A stretch of DNA of 64,000 nucleotides from NCBI RefSeq assembly GCF_000315365.1, contig NZ_CAOS01000004.1, forward strand, positions 627-64,626, read 5' to 3'. Both the position numbers and the translations under genes were made by a program. Positions 1-7,743 of the stretch are shown here, in pieces. The number at the start of each line of letters is the position of its first letter. The first letter of the stretch is position 1. The DNA is from Desulforamulus hydrothermalis Lam5 = DSM 18033. GTDB taxonomy: Bacteria; Bacillota; Desulfotomaculia; Desulfotomaculales; Desulfotomaculaceae. Under the pieces are notes generated by a model. That model saw only the letters and a program-made list of their open reading frames with translations. It searched no databases and was not told the origin of the DNA.

Positions 1-1
1 A

Positions 2-34
2 TGGCCACCGGGGTGACTAGTCAGAGGGGGGGGG
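2..34 (+). other. Primer-like string with 9-G run (possible artefact)
   Basis: TGGCCAC (2-8), an 8-base spacer, CTAGTCAG (17-24), A, then nine G (26-34). The same layout recurs at 3468-3500 in an unrelated transposase gene. It resembles from memory the GGCCAC...GACTAGT...poly-G layout of oligo-dG anchor primers. It sits at the extreme left edge with the G-run pointing inward, as expected for a primer at a contig end. Confidence 0.5.
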
Positions 35-628
35 ATCATCTCCCATGCCCAGTACGACGGTTTTCATCTGGTCGGTCAGCATTACCTTTGGGATGCCCCC
101 AAAATATTCAAAAGCATGAATCAAGCAACGAAGAAAGCTGTGAATGTCACAACGCTTAGTGAACTCTATATAGGTGGAACGAGAGTACCCCAATACCATG
201 ACAAATACCGGCACTTTTCGGACTGTACCGTCCAAATCTACGTAATCACACAGTCCCCAGTCGACCTGTGCATATTCACCAGGTTTCGTCTCGTAACGAA
301 GAACAGCGGGAACTTGTTTGGGAGGACGGAAGTCCTTCACATAGTCTTTCAAGATGGTACGTCCCCCGGTATACCCCTTTTCTCGTAGAAGATCGAATAA
401 AACCTCGCAGTTATAGATACCTTCTTGAAGACGTTCCTGCAGGAACGGTTTATACGGATCAAGCTTGGAACCACGAGATTTACGGGTTCCCTTTTCGGGG
501 GAGAATTCACCCCGGAGATATCGGCGAACTGTATTTCGAGAATGCCCCGTTAGACGGGCAATTTCACGAATACTCTTGCCTTCTGCCCTCATGGTATGTA
601 ACGATATCACTATCCCACTCCTTAGCAT
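17..628 (-). pseudogene. istA: IS21 IstA transposase, N-terminal part only
   Basis: The 203 residues match the first 40% of IstA. An N-terminal helix-turn-helix (IREIARLTGHSRNTVRRYLRG, about residues 21-40) is followed by the start of the DDE catalytic core: the first Asp in EYAQVDWG (about residue 124) and the second in MLTDQMK. The usual protein is about 400-500 residues and carries a third acidic residue that is missing here. Reading stops just after a run of nine C (coding strand; G on plus, 26-34). The residues after VVLGMGDD no longer look like IstA, so the break coincides with the primer-like string. This is truncated, either naturally or by assembly, and is non-functional as shown. 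Confidence 0.8.
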
Positions 629-687
629 GTGTCTCCCTCCGAAGATTAACTTGGCCGTTAATTACGAAGGGGATATATTCGCTAAGG

Positions 688-740
688 GTGGGTCATTTTC
701 TTTCCGGCGAACCTGGGTCAATTATATCCCGGCGGTGACA
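688..740. repeat. IS21 terminal repeats
   Basis: Two related units lie side by side: gtGGGTCAttttctttCCGGCG from 688 and ctGGGTCAattatatcCCGGCG from 713, sharing GGGTCA and CCGGCG at the same spacing of eight bases. Multiple terminal repeats bound by the transposase are characteristic of IS21-family ends. The element end TGACA is at 736-740. Confidence 0.65.
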
Positions 741-1055
741 TAAGGCCGACTTATAATGCAGTTCGAAAATAAGTTTACTAAAATCCTTGTCAACCTTCTT
801 CTTTCTAGTAAAAAGCCTTTTAAATATAGACATAGTAGCACCCTAAGAGGTTTTTGGTAATTTTATGTAATATTTCTACACATTATGATTCTATTCCTCT
901 TATTAATATAGGTGCAAATAATGTCGCAATAAGGCGATAAGTTTATAAAACCAACTCCTCCTTTATTTTATCTATAGATAAAAGGGGGGTGAATGCTAAA
1001 AAGATATGTACTTATAAACTAAGAAAAAGTTAAAAAAGAGAGGAAGGAAGCATTG
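741..1055. other. Intergenic region with 18-bp perfect palindrome
   Basis: No gene is supported in this AT-rich stretch between the IS21 end and the toxin-like gene. It contains one perfect 18-bp palindrome, TTTTATCTATAGATAAAA at 966-983, about 70 bases before the gene start, which could be an operator. A purine-rich ribosome site (AGGAAGGAAG) lies just before the ATG at 1056. Very short leader reading frames start near 991 but cannot be supported as genes. Confidence 0.5.
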
Positions 1056-1691
1056 ATGAAAAGAAAATCTTTAATGGCAATTATTATTTCTAGCATAATG
1101 TTACTGTCTTATTGCATGAACGCATTTGCAGGTATTGTAACCCCGCAAGTTGATTATCCGGACATTACTTCTAGCTTCAGTCAAAAAATGATTAGTAACG
1201 CCGCAAATATCGCTTATTATGCTCAGGTCGAAAAAGGACAAGGAACTTACCCACTAGCTACTGGTGAGTATTTTGCCAGTAAAGTAAAGTCTGGGGGAGC
1301 TTGGGACTACAAACGTACCTATGGAACATCTTCTTTGTACTATTTCAAAGGAAATATTAAATCAGGAGAAGACCTTGGTAATATGCACTATGGTTATGTA
1401 GGAAGAGCAGCTGGTTTTAGTAGCACCATACTTAAAACTGCAGCCGGAGCTTACCAAATATACTCTGGCACATCATACATTGGTTGGTACAATTCTTATT
1501 TTGATGATCCCAGAGACCAGACTCAAATCACCTACGGTATCAGCCTTTGGGATAACAATACCTTGCTGAGTAGCAGCATGAGTGCAGAAAGCCTAATTGA
1601 AACATTATCTGTTGAAGAGAAGGAAAAAATTAAACAACAAGTTATAGAAGATGTTAAAAAGATTAAAGAAAAGCAAAAAAACAAAGAATAA
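1056..1691 (+). CDS. Secreted protein resembling polymorphic toxin type 44 domain
   Basis: The protein has 211 residues. The ATG at 1056 was chosen because AGGAAGGAAG lies 8 bases upstream. A classical signal peptide (basic start, hydrophobic core, AFA-G cleavage near residue 25) predicts export. The central region, with MHYGYVGRAAGFS, a GAYQIYSGTS stretch and YFDDPRDQ-I-YG, resembles the bacterial toxin 44 (Ntox44) domain found at the C-termini of polymorphic toxins, which are predicted nucleases. The last about 30 residues are a charged, Lys/Glu-rich helix. The protein is unusual in being a short stand-alone secreted form instead of the tip of a large toxin, and no large delivery region is present. 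The gene lies between two IS elements, with a DUF5412 gene downstream on the same strand. The domain match is from motif memory and the activity is unproven. Confidence 0.6.
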   Translation: MKRKSLMAIIISSIMLLSYCMNAFAGIVTPQVDYPDITSSFSQKMISNAANIAYYAQVEKGQGTYPLATGEYFASKVKSGGAWDYKRTYGTSSLYYFKGNIKSGEDLGNMHYGYVGRAAGFSSTILKTAAGAYQIYSGTSYIGWYNSYFDDPRDQTQITYGISLWDNNTLLSSSMSAESLIETLSVEEKEKIKQQVIEDVKKIKEKQKNKE

Positions 1692-1700
1692 TAATTTAAT

Positions 1701-1728
1701 ACAGCCACTAGTAGCTTCTAGTGGCTGT
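1701..1728 (+). terminator. Hairpin after the toxin-like gene
   Basis: A perfect 11-bp inverted repeat, ACAGCCACTAG and CTAGTGGCTGT, has a 6-base loop and begins 10 bases after the stop codon. No run of T follows, so it may act as a weak terminator or an RNA-stabilising hairpin. Confidence 0.45.
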
Positions 1729-1786
1729 TACAGTACCTATTGAATATTTTTAAAGACCTATCATAAAATGGTATAGGGGTATAAAT

Positions 1787-2164
1787 ATGCTAAAAAAATC
1801 TTATTACAAAATAATAGCTGTAATATCTTTATTTTTGCTTTTTGCATACTTCGGTATACACTATTTCTTATTCTCACTTTCCTATCTGCCTGAAGGCACA
1901 CTAATAAAACAATCATTATCTCCAAATGGAGAGTATACCGTTAATGCATATCTAGTAGATGGAGGATCACTTTCATCAAATGCTGTTCGAGTGGAGTTAC
2001 AAAACAATAAAAGTGGTAAGAAGAGAAACATCTATTGGGACTATCGGATAAATACAGTTGAATTAACTTGGATAAATGATACCGATATCATTATCAACGG
2101 ACATAAGATAGATGTTAAAAAAGATACATATGATTGGCGTAGAGATAAAACAAAGACACAATAG
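1787..2164 (+). CDS. DUF5412-like membrane-anchored protein
   Basis: This protein of 125 residues has an N-terminal transmembrane helix (about residues 8-30). An extracytoplasmic domain follows, with LPEGTLIKQSLSPNGEYTVNAYLVDGG, VELQNNKSGKKRNIYWDYR, INGHKIDVKKDTYDWR and adjoining residues. This layout matches the DUF5412 family of Firmicutes, whose function is unknown. The start ATG has GGGG about 8 bases upstream. It follows the toxin-like gene by 95 bases on the same strand, separated by a hairpin, so it could be a functional partner such as an immunity or anchoring factor. That is speculation from position only. Confidence 0.6.
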   Translation: MLKKSYYKIIAVISLFLLFAYFGIHYFLFSLSYLPEGTLIKQSLSPNGEYTVNAYLVDGGSLSSNAVRVELQNNKSGKKRNIYWDYRINTVELTWINDTDIIINGHKIDVKKDTYDWRRDKTKTQ

Positions 2165-2290
2165 TATAAAATAAAAGGCGAAAACATGACACACCGGAGG
2201 GAATATCAAAGGTGAGAAACCCTACTTTTAAAAAGATATTAGAGCCAATTGCAAAATTCTTAGACCATATAACACACGGGTCTAAGAAGC

Positions 2291-2321
2291 GTAAGCGACA
2301 AACCAGCCGTCACCTAGAATC
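2291..2321 (+). repeat. IS66 left inverted repeat
   Basis: Begins GTAAGCG, the typical IS66-family terminus. It is paired with the complementary repeat at 5112-5142, with conserved blocks GTAAGCG, CAAACC and TCACCTAG. Confidence 0.8.
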
Positions 2322-2405
2322 ACAAATACAAAACTGATACACTGGGCTATGAAAAACTTGAAAAACCACTAGTGGTAAATCAAGACGAACAGGAGTATCA
2401 GCAAT

Positions 2406-2798
2406 ATGAATACTAGAGAAATTGCTGCGGAATACCGCCTGGCACACTGGGCACAGATAGTGCGCAGAAAAAATGAAAGTGGCCTTAGTATTAAAGCCTT
2501 CTGTGCAAGCGAGGGATTCCGTGAAAACACCTACTACTATTGGCAACGGAAACTGCGAGAGGCTGCCTGTGAACAACTGACAGAAATTCGAACTGAGCAT
2601 ACAAAGTTGTCTTGCCTAGTCCCACCAGGATTTGCCGAGTTGAAAATTACAGAAGCACCTGAAAAGCTGCCTGTCCAGAATGATGCCAAACAGAGTGAAA
2701 TCCGCATTGAACTTGGAGGAGTGCGGATTGCTGCGGACAGTACCTATCCGGTAGAAAAGATAGCCGCACTGCTTGGCCTGTTTAAACAGCTATGCTAA
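2406..2798 (+). CDS. tnpA: IS66 TnpA-type accessory protein
   Basis: This is the 130-residue first protein of the IS66 operon. It opens with a helix-turn-helix region (GLSIKAFCASEGFRENTYYYWQRKLR, about residues 27-52), the usual TnpA signature, and ends with a segment (IRIELGGVRIAADSTYPVEKIAALLGLFKQ) typical of IS66 OrfA. It probably binds the element ends or assists the TnpC transposase. The gene overlaps the start of tnpB by 7 bases, implying translational coupling. It appears intact. Confidence 0.85.
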   Translation: MNTREIAAEYRLAHWAQIVRRKNESGLSIKAFCASEGFRENTYYYWQRKLREAACEQLTEIRTEHTKLSCLVPPGFAELKITEAPEKLPVQNDAKQSEIRIELGGVRIAADSTYPVEKIAALLGLFKQLC

Positions 2799-3145
2799 GC
2801 CTTGCCGGAAAAAGGGTATTTCTTGCCTGCGGTCACACAGATATGCGGAAAAGCATCAACGGGCTTGCCGCCATAGTGGAAGGGAGTTTCAAACTTGACC
2901 CATGTGACGGGGCAGTGTTCGTATTCTGCAACAGAAGCCGCGACCGCATAAAAATATTGGAATGGGATGGCGACGGGTTCTGGCTTCACTTCAAACGTCT
3001 GGAAAAAGGACATTTTCGGTGGCCAACGTCCGGTGAAGAACAGACCCTTGTGCTAACAGGTGAGGAATTGTCAATTCTTTTAGGTGGGACAAGGGTGGCA
3101 TTAAAGCTAAGGCGAGAAGAACTGATGGGAAAAAGAATTACATAA
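2792..3145 (+). CDS. tnpB: IS66 TnpB protein (Orf2-like)
   Basis: A 117-residue protein carrying the IS66 Orf2 signature: HTDMRKSINGLAAIV near the N-terminus, then AVFVFCNRSRDRIKILEWDGDGFWL and the RLEKGHFRWP motif. TnpB is required for efficient IS66 transposition, but its biochemical role is not settled. It overlaps tnpA at its start and precedes tnpC by 72 bases. The reading frame is intact. Confidence 0.88.
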   Translation: MLSLAGKRVFLACGHTDMRKSINGLAAIVEGSFKLDPCDGAVFVFCNRSRDRIKILEWDGDGFWLHFKRLEKGHFRWPTSGEEQTLVLTGEELSILLGGTRVALKLRREELMGKRIT

Positions 3146-3217
3146 AAACAAGCAGAAAATCAACTAAAATAGACAAAATTACTTGCTTTTCAAAGTTTTC
3201 CATGAGAACATGGAGAT

Positions 3218-4764
3218 ATGGAAACTGCAAACAACTGGATCGAAATAATAGCCAAAAAGGATGCCCGTATAGCCGAACTGGAGATGCTCGTAAAATTTTA
3301 CGAGGAACAGTTTCGGCTTTCTAAACATCGCCAATTTGGACCATCAAGCGAAAAGGGTACTTTGCCCGGTCAGCTTGGTCTGTTTGACGAGGTTGAAAAA
3401 GAGGCTGATTTACAAAAAACCGAGCCGGAGCTCGAAAAAATTGCCTATACCCGCCGCAAACGCATTGTGGCCACGCTTCGTCTAGTCAGGGGGGGGGGGG
3501 TGGAGACGGTGGAACATACACTTCCCGAAGAAGAACGAGTTTGCCCAGAATGCGGCGGGATGCTGCATGAAATGGGACATGATACCCGGCGCGAGCTTGT
3601 AATCATTCCGCCTCAGGTTAAGGTTGTGGAGCATAAACGTGCCGTACTATCCTGCCGGAACTGCGAAAAAAATGGCGACCATGTGCCTATAGTAAAGGCG
3701 GAAATGCCCAAGCCGCTAATCAGCGGAAGCCTTGCTTCGCCATCCGCAGTGGCCCACATCATAACACAAAAATATGTTCAGCATATCCCACTATTGGGGC
3801 AGGGTCGAGTAGTCAAAAGGCAAGGGGTGCGGCTTTCCCGCCAGACTATGGCCAACTGGGTCATCCGCTGCAGTGAGGATTGGCTGTTGCCCATTTATGA
3901 GCGAATGAAGGCTATATTCTGACGCAGGATGTGCTTCATGCTGACGAGACCACTGTGCAGGTTTTACGGGAACCTGGGAAGACTGCCGTTTCAAACAGCT
4001 ATATGTGGTTGTACAGGACAAGTGGGGATACAAAACGGCAGATTGTTCTCTTTGAGTATCAACCCAGCCGGTCAAGCACCCATCCGCAGCAGTTTTTAAA
4101 GGGTTTTAGGGGCTTCCTGCACACAGACGGCTATGCTGCCTATCACACATTGCCCGAGGTCACAGTTGTGGGCTGTTGGGTTCATATGCGGCGTAAATTC
4201 GAGGATGCCCTTAAGGCCATTCCAGATTCCGAAAGGGCTGTATCATCAGCAAGTGATGCCGTTAGGCGCATCGGCTTACTTTTCCACCTGGAAGAACAGT
4301 GGGAAAGTTTAACCCCTGAAGAACGCTACAAACTGAGATTAGAGAAATCTAAGCCTCTGGCTGAGGCTTTTTTTGGCTGGCTTCAAACGCTGACTGTCCT
4401 TCCCAAAACCGCTATGGGAAAGGCGGTGCATTATGCATTGGAACAGAGCGAATGGCTAATGAATGTCTATCTTGACGGGCGTACCGAACTTTCGAACAAC
4501 CGGTCAGAAAATGCCGTACGTCCCTTTGCCTTGGGCCGCAAAAATTGGTTGTTCTGCAATACGGTCAAAGGAGCTATATCAAGCTCGGTAGTTTATTCCA
4601 TCGTAGAAACCGCCAAAGCAAACGGGCTGCTGCCCTTTGAATATATGAAATTCCTACTTGAAACTGTTCCATCTACATCAGTTGGGGAATTGGATGCCCT
4701 ATTGCCTTGGGGCGAAGCCATCCCTGAAAAATGTCGCATGCCATTAACAAAGGAGAGTGCCTAA
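3218..4764 (+). pseudogene. tnpC: IS66 TnpC transposase, frameshifted
   Basis: Two adjoining frames together make one TnpC. The first (3218-3922, 234 residues) has the N-terminal coiled coil, a zinc-binding region with CPECGG and CRNCEKN, and the core start. The second (to 4764) resumes with LTQDVLHADETTVQ and carries the catalytic set: D in HADET, D in HTDGYAAYH, and E in NNRSENAVRPFALGRKNW. They join at about 3914-3924 (ATATTCTGACG), where a single missing base versus the expected ATA-xxx-CTG-ACG puts a stop in frame. A second anomaly is the stretch from about 3467 to 3500, a primer-like string ending in 12 G. It replaces the residues normally linking TRRK to VETVEH while keeping the frame. 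Non-functional as written, unless the errors are in the assembly. Confidence 0.85.
3468..3500 (+). other. Primer-like string with 12-G run inside tnpC
   Basis: TGGCCAC (3468-3474), a 7-base spacer, CTAGTCAG (3482-3489), then G continuing to 3500. It is the same arrangement as at 2-34 in an unrelated transposase gene. The encoded residues VATLRLVRGGG are unlike the expected IS66 linker, whereas the flanks on both sides fit TnpC. Confidence 0.5.
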
Positions 4765-4765
4765 G

Positions 4766-5036
4766 ATGTCCAGAGGCAGCGCAACTAAATTTATGATGAC
4801 CTTTGTCCAGGAATATCTGGACGGAAAGCGTAGTCGCTTAGATTTTGATCTAGATTTTAACAAAGCACTATGCAAAAATGGAACGAGAAAATCCGGATCT
4901 TGCAGAGTGCTTTAATTATTACCTGGCTGAAGAGGGATTTGACCAAGCGGTGGGCCTGTCGGATGACCGGCACAGAAGGTTAATTCAAAAACAATTTAAT
5001 AAATTCAAAGCAGCTCTGTGTGATGGATTTTTCTAG
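4766..5036 (+). pseudogene. Small IS66-associated 3' gene, frameshifted
   Basis: It starts at ATG 4766, one base after the tnpC stop codon. The first 32 residues (MSRGSATKFMMTFVQEYLDG, then KRSRLDFDLDFN) are in one frame. The continuation (HYAKMERENPDLAECFNYYLAEE and on to a stop at 5034-5036) is in another. The switch lies near 4860-4875 (AACAAAGCACTATGC). Spliced, it gives about 88 residues. A small gene of unknown role after tnpC is common in this group of IS66 elements. It is broken by a one-frame shift here. Confidence 0.6.
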
Positions 5037-5111
5037 GGTGGAGTCAGTTATCCATATCCCCTTCATCCATTCCTGGGCGCTTTTTTTATATGTTAGCATA
5101 CCCGTAGTGCT

Positions 5112-5142
5112 GACACTAGGTGATGTAGGGTTTGACGCTTAC
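5112..5142 (-). repeat. IS66 right inverted repeat
   Basis: The reverse complement begins GTAAGCGTCAAACC and contains TCACCTAG at the same offset as the left repeat. It marks the right boundary of the element, 76 bases after the last small reading frame. Confidence 0.8.
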
Positions 5143-5245
5143 ACATAATCAGTTATAAACTAAAATTATAATTAGGCCCTTATGTTTTTTTAGTGTTTAT
5201 AGCATTTAGTAACTGTGTTTTCGTTTATTTTCAAAGTCGGAGAAG

Positions 5246-5437
5246 ATGTGCCAAGTGCTTGAAGTGTCAAGAAGCAGTTATTATAGCTGGCGTAAAAGGC
5301 CAAAAAGCAAACGTAAAAAGGCTAATGAAAAATTGTTGGAAGAGATCAAGGACATCCATAGAAGATCCCGGGGATGCCTCCCGGCGAGGGCTGGGGTTTG
5401 GGGGCAGGCCCCCAAGGGAAATGGTGTAATACTGTGA
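5246..5437 (+). pseudogene. IS3-family OrfB transposase remnant
   Basis: The first about 40 residues, [21 protein letters not shown]... to [14 protein letters not shown] (5246-5365), match the start of the IS3-family OrfB (IS150/IS3 type) just before the integrase core. After that the frame runs into unrelated GC-rich sequence and stops at 5437. The catalytic DDE domain is wholly absent. The break falls at CCCGGGGATGCC, followed by a G-rich hairpin (TTGGGGG-cagg-CCCCCAA, about 5399-5416), which suggests a later insertion or deletion junction. Confidence 0.7.
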
Positions 5438-5608
5438 TTCACTTAAAAGTAGCAGTTCCGCGTGTCTATTTAATCGGGAACACCCCAAACTGAGTTGTTA
5501 AAATATCTAGAGAATTGGTTAATCAAATTTAGAAACTTTTTTATCACCGGATCGGTGAGTGAGTTATTATGTCTGCCCAGTTGTTAAGTTTTTGTACTTA
5601 AAATTATA

Positions 5609-5641
5609 AGGTTGGGAATCTTAGAGTTCCCAACCTTTTTG
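5609..5641 (+). terminator. Rho-independent terminator
   Basis: Perfect 10-bp stem AGGTTGGGAA / TTCCCAACCT with an 8-base loop and a following T run (5635-5640). It lies between the IS3 scrap and the end of the convergent DUF262 gene. It is oriented to stop rightward transcription from the IS region and may act on both strands. Confidence 0.75.
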
Positions 5642-5658
5642 TTTAAAAAATATTGTAC

Positions 5659-7431
5659 TTAACTCATAGCCATGAGAATTTTATTGTATAGTTCATCCTT
5701 CCGCTTTTGAAAAAAGGTGTTAAAGTCATCATTACGGATCGCATTTACATCAATAACATGTGTTCTTAACAATTGATCCAGATTTGCAGCGGGGATGTTA
5801 TACTTGTTTTGCAGATTGTTTAAGTAAGTGCTTGGGGCATTGCCGCCAATAATTCCATTTGTCCTGCTGGATAAGGGGGTTTTATTGATTACAGAATTAT
5901 AATCTTCTGGTGGTATTCCTTTACTGCGGCAGTAGGCAACCGGGAAAATATGGTGAATATCAATACTATCGTTGTAATATGTCTGAAGGTCAATAGGAAC
6001 CCCCGATAAAAAGTCTTTACTACCCTCCCGCATAAGTAAGACGTGAACACCTTTATATGCAGCACTGTTTCTGGTTCTAAGACTCAACAGTCGGTTGGGA
6101 TCAAAGTATGCCTCGGTAATTGTGTCCGGTAAGGCACCTCCCTTAATCCACTCAACCACCTGTGGTAAGTCCCGGGCAAACCGTGTTTCTACGGCACCCC
6201 CATATAGTTCTCCAAAAACGCCACACCAGTACCAGCGGGCAATCATTTGCCTAACTGTTTGGTTATGTGCCAGTGTTCCTAACTCCACAAAGATAGTGGC
6301 CAGGGGTATTAGCTGGGTGGCATAAGGTAAATCACGGTTGGAAAAGATTTTTTGCTCCATCAAAAACTTGGCGGCATCGTAGAATCCCTGTGTAACCTTG
6401 TCCGCCCATGTTTTGTAATCTTGTAAACTCAATTTTAAAATATCCTTACGTTTGCAACTCACTGCAGCTGAAGGGTTAGCTTTCTTCCGTTGATATGTTA
6501 CCAGTAACGTAATGGCCTGTAAAAAATCAGTGTTGCTGAGTCCTTGTAGAATTGGGTCTTGTTTAAGGTGTGTATTAAATGTGTGACTTGCAGGACATTT
6601 GCTTCCTTCGGAGCGGCATTGCCAATCTTCACGAAGGGAAAAATTTTCGGCCGCAAAGCTGGCGGTCAGCAATTCAAATACCGTCAATGAAACGCCGCCG
6701 GTATTAACATTTTCAAACACCTGACAAACGGCATCTTTAGGAGTTGTGTTTAATAGCATAATGACCGGCACTTGATATTGGGTGAAAGCAGACTGGACAA
6801 AGGTGGTAAATTGAACCCATTTTACAGAACGCTCAGCTAGTTTTTGGTTGTCGCCTCCCAGATAATCGGCTTGCCATTTGAATAACTCCGGGGGGTTCAT
6901 TATTAAGTGAACCGGAACGACACCGGCAGCACATTCCTTTTCTCTGGTTGAGTAATCTGCGATAACCTGATTGTGCATTCCACGCACAAGTTTATCCTCA
7001 GGAACCGAGAGTACGGCTTCTTCTTTATCCGAGTTAGGGTCTATGCACTTTTCAATGTCCAGGTAATACCAACGTTTTACTTTATTACCTCTGGTATCTT
7101 TGGTTATAACTGGTTTACCGGTGCACAGGGCTTGGTAAAGAGAGGTAAGGCGTTGCTGTCCGTCAAGTATCAAGCGATCGGGGTTAATCGGCCCATTTAA
7201 ACTGACCCCTTCTATGGGACGGGGCAAGAAGTTCACATTGGGATTACCGGTTTGCAATAGCATAACAGCACCGATGGGGTACGACTGTAAGACACTGGCC
7301 AGGATACGGCGAATCCGCTCATCGTCCCAAACCCAATCCCGCTGGAAGTCCGGTAACTGGGTTTTTCCTGAACCAATGGAATCTAACAAAGTTGTTAGTA
7401 GCTCGGATGTACTGTGAAAAATAGTTGGCAA
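5659..7431 (-). CDS. DUF262/HNH protein, GmrSD-like
   Basis: 590 residues with a TTG start preceded by GGGGGGAG. The N-terminal DUF262 (GmrS-like) domain shows LPDFQRDWVWDDERI (26-40) and the nucleotide-binding DGQQR signature (90-94). The C-terminal part has an HNH-like motif, DIHHIFPVAYC (491-501), as in the DUF1524/GmrD nuclease region. Proteins with both halves fused are related to GmrSD, a type IV enzyme that cuts modified phage DNA using a nucleotide. Similar DUF262 proteins occur in other defence islands. Here it is a single-gene unit next to IS debris, reading towards it, with no methyltransferase nearby. A defence role is inferred from family and location. A substrate cannot be read from the sequence. 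Confidence 0.82.
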   Translation of the reverse strand: MPTIFHSTSELLTTLLDSIGSGKTQLPDFQRDWVWDDERIRRILASVLQSYPIGAVMLLQTGNPNVNFLPRPIEGVSLNGPINPDRLILDGQQRLTSLYQALCTGKPVITKDTRGNKVKRWYYLDIEKCIDPNSDKEEAVLSVPEDKLVRGMHNQVIADYSTREKECAAGVVPVHLIMNPPELFKWQADYLGGDNQKLAERSVKWVQFTTFVQSAFTQYQVPVIMLLNTTPKDAVCQVFENVNTGGVSLTVFELLTASFAAENFSLREDWQCRSEGSKCPASHTFNTHLKQDPILQGLSNTDFLQAITLLVTYQRKKANPSAAVSCKRKDILKLSLQDYKTWADKVTQGFYDAAKFLMEQKIFSNRDLPYATQLIPLATIFVELGTLAHNQTVRQMIARWYWCGVFGELYGGAVETRFARDLPQVVEWIKGGALPDTITEAYFDPNRLLSLRTRNSAAYKGVHVLLMREGSKDFLSGVPIDLQTYYNDSIDIHHIFPVAYCRSKGIPPEDYNSVINKTPLSSRTNGIIGGNAPSTYLNNLQNKYNIPAANLDQLLRTHVIDVNAIRNDDFNTFFQKRKDELYNKILMAMS

Positions 7432-7743
7432 ATGTTTCTCCCCCCGTTAATCAATAAATAATTAGGTTTTACTTTCTATGGACTTTGGTCATATCCTTTT
7501 AGCTTTAATTAACTTTTTGGTACTGGTATTGTTTTGACTCACAATTACAAATAACGAGAGTTTTGGCTTCCATCAATCTACATACGGTTAGGTTATATAA
7601 ATCGCTCAAAAAATGGGGCGTTTTTTTATGCCACTGACAAACTGTGGTCGTGCCGGGTTGTTAACATTTAAGCAAAAGAATTGGTATAAATGCAGCCTTG
7701 TGTTGCAGAAATCCCGGTAGTTATCAATTAAACGGTGGTGCCT
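7432..7743. other. Divergent intergenic region with candidate promoter
   Basis: It separates the leftward DUF262 gene from the rightward zinc-ribbon/VWA genes. A candidate sigma-A promoter for the latter is TTAACA (7661-7666), 18-base spacer, TATAAA (7685-7690). A weak hairpin with a T-run (CGCTC...GGGCG-TTTTTTT, about 7604-7627) precedes it. No further reading frame is supported. Confidence 0.45.

Larger units (their letters stand above)
1..740 (-). mobile_element. IS21-family element, one end plus partial istA
   Basis: The element terminus is at about 740, where the outward-reading strand starts TGTCACCGCCGGGATATAAT, and it is followed inward by a second, related repeat. This TG...CA end with multiple terminal repeats is the IS21 pattern. 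The istA gene reads leftward from 628 towards the window start. No istB and no second end are visible because the window begins inside istA. The G-run and primer-like string at 2-34 suggest that the left edge is not genuine IS sequence. Confidence 0.75.
2291..5142 (+). mobile_element. IS66-family insertion sequence, damaged
   Basis: The ends are inverted repeats: left GTAAGCGACAAACC... from 2291, right its complement ending at 5142 (GTAAGCGTCAAACC... on minus). They match at about 24 of 31 positions and share a further TCACCTAG block. Between them lie tnpA, tnpB, tnpC and a small 3' gene in the standard IS66 order. Length is 2852 bp. tnpC and the 3' gene are frameshifted, so the element is probably dead. 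The eight bases flanking each end (TAAGAAGC left, ACATAATC right) do not match, so the usual 8-bp target duplication is absent. Confidence 0.88.

Noticed and set aside
3914-3930. Programmed frameshift in tnpC
   Set aside because: No slippery heptamer or downstream stimulator is evident, IS66 TnpC is normally one frame, and other errors lie in the same gene.
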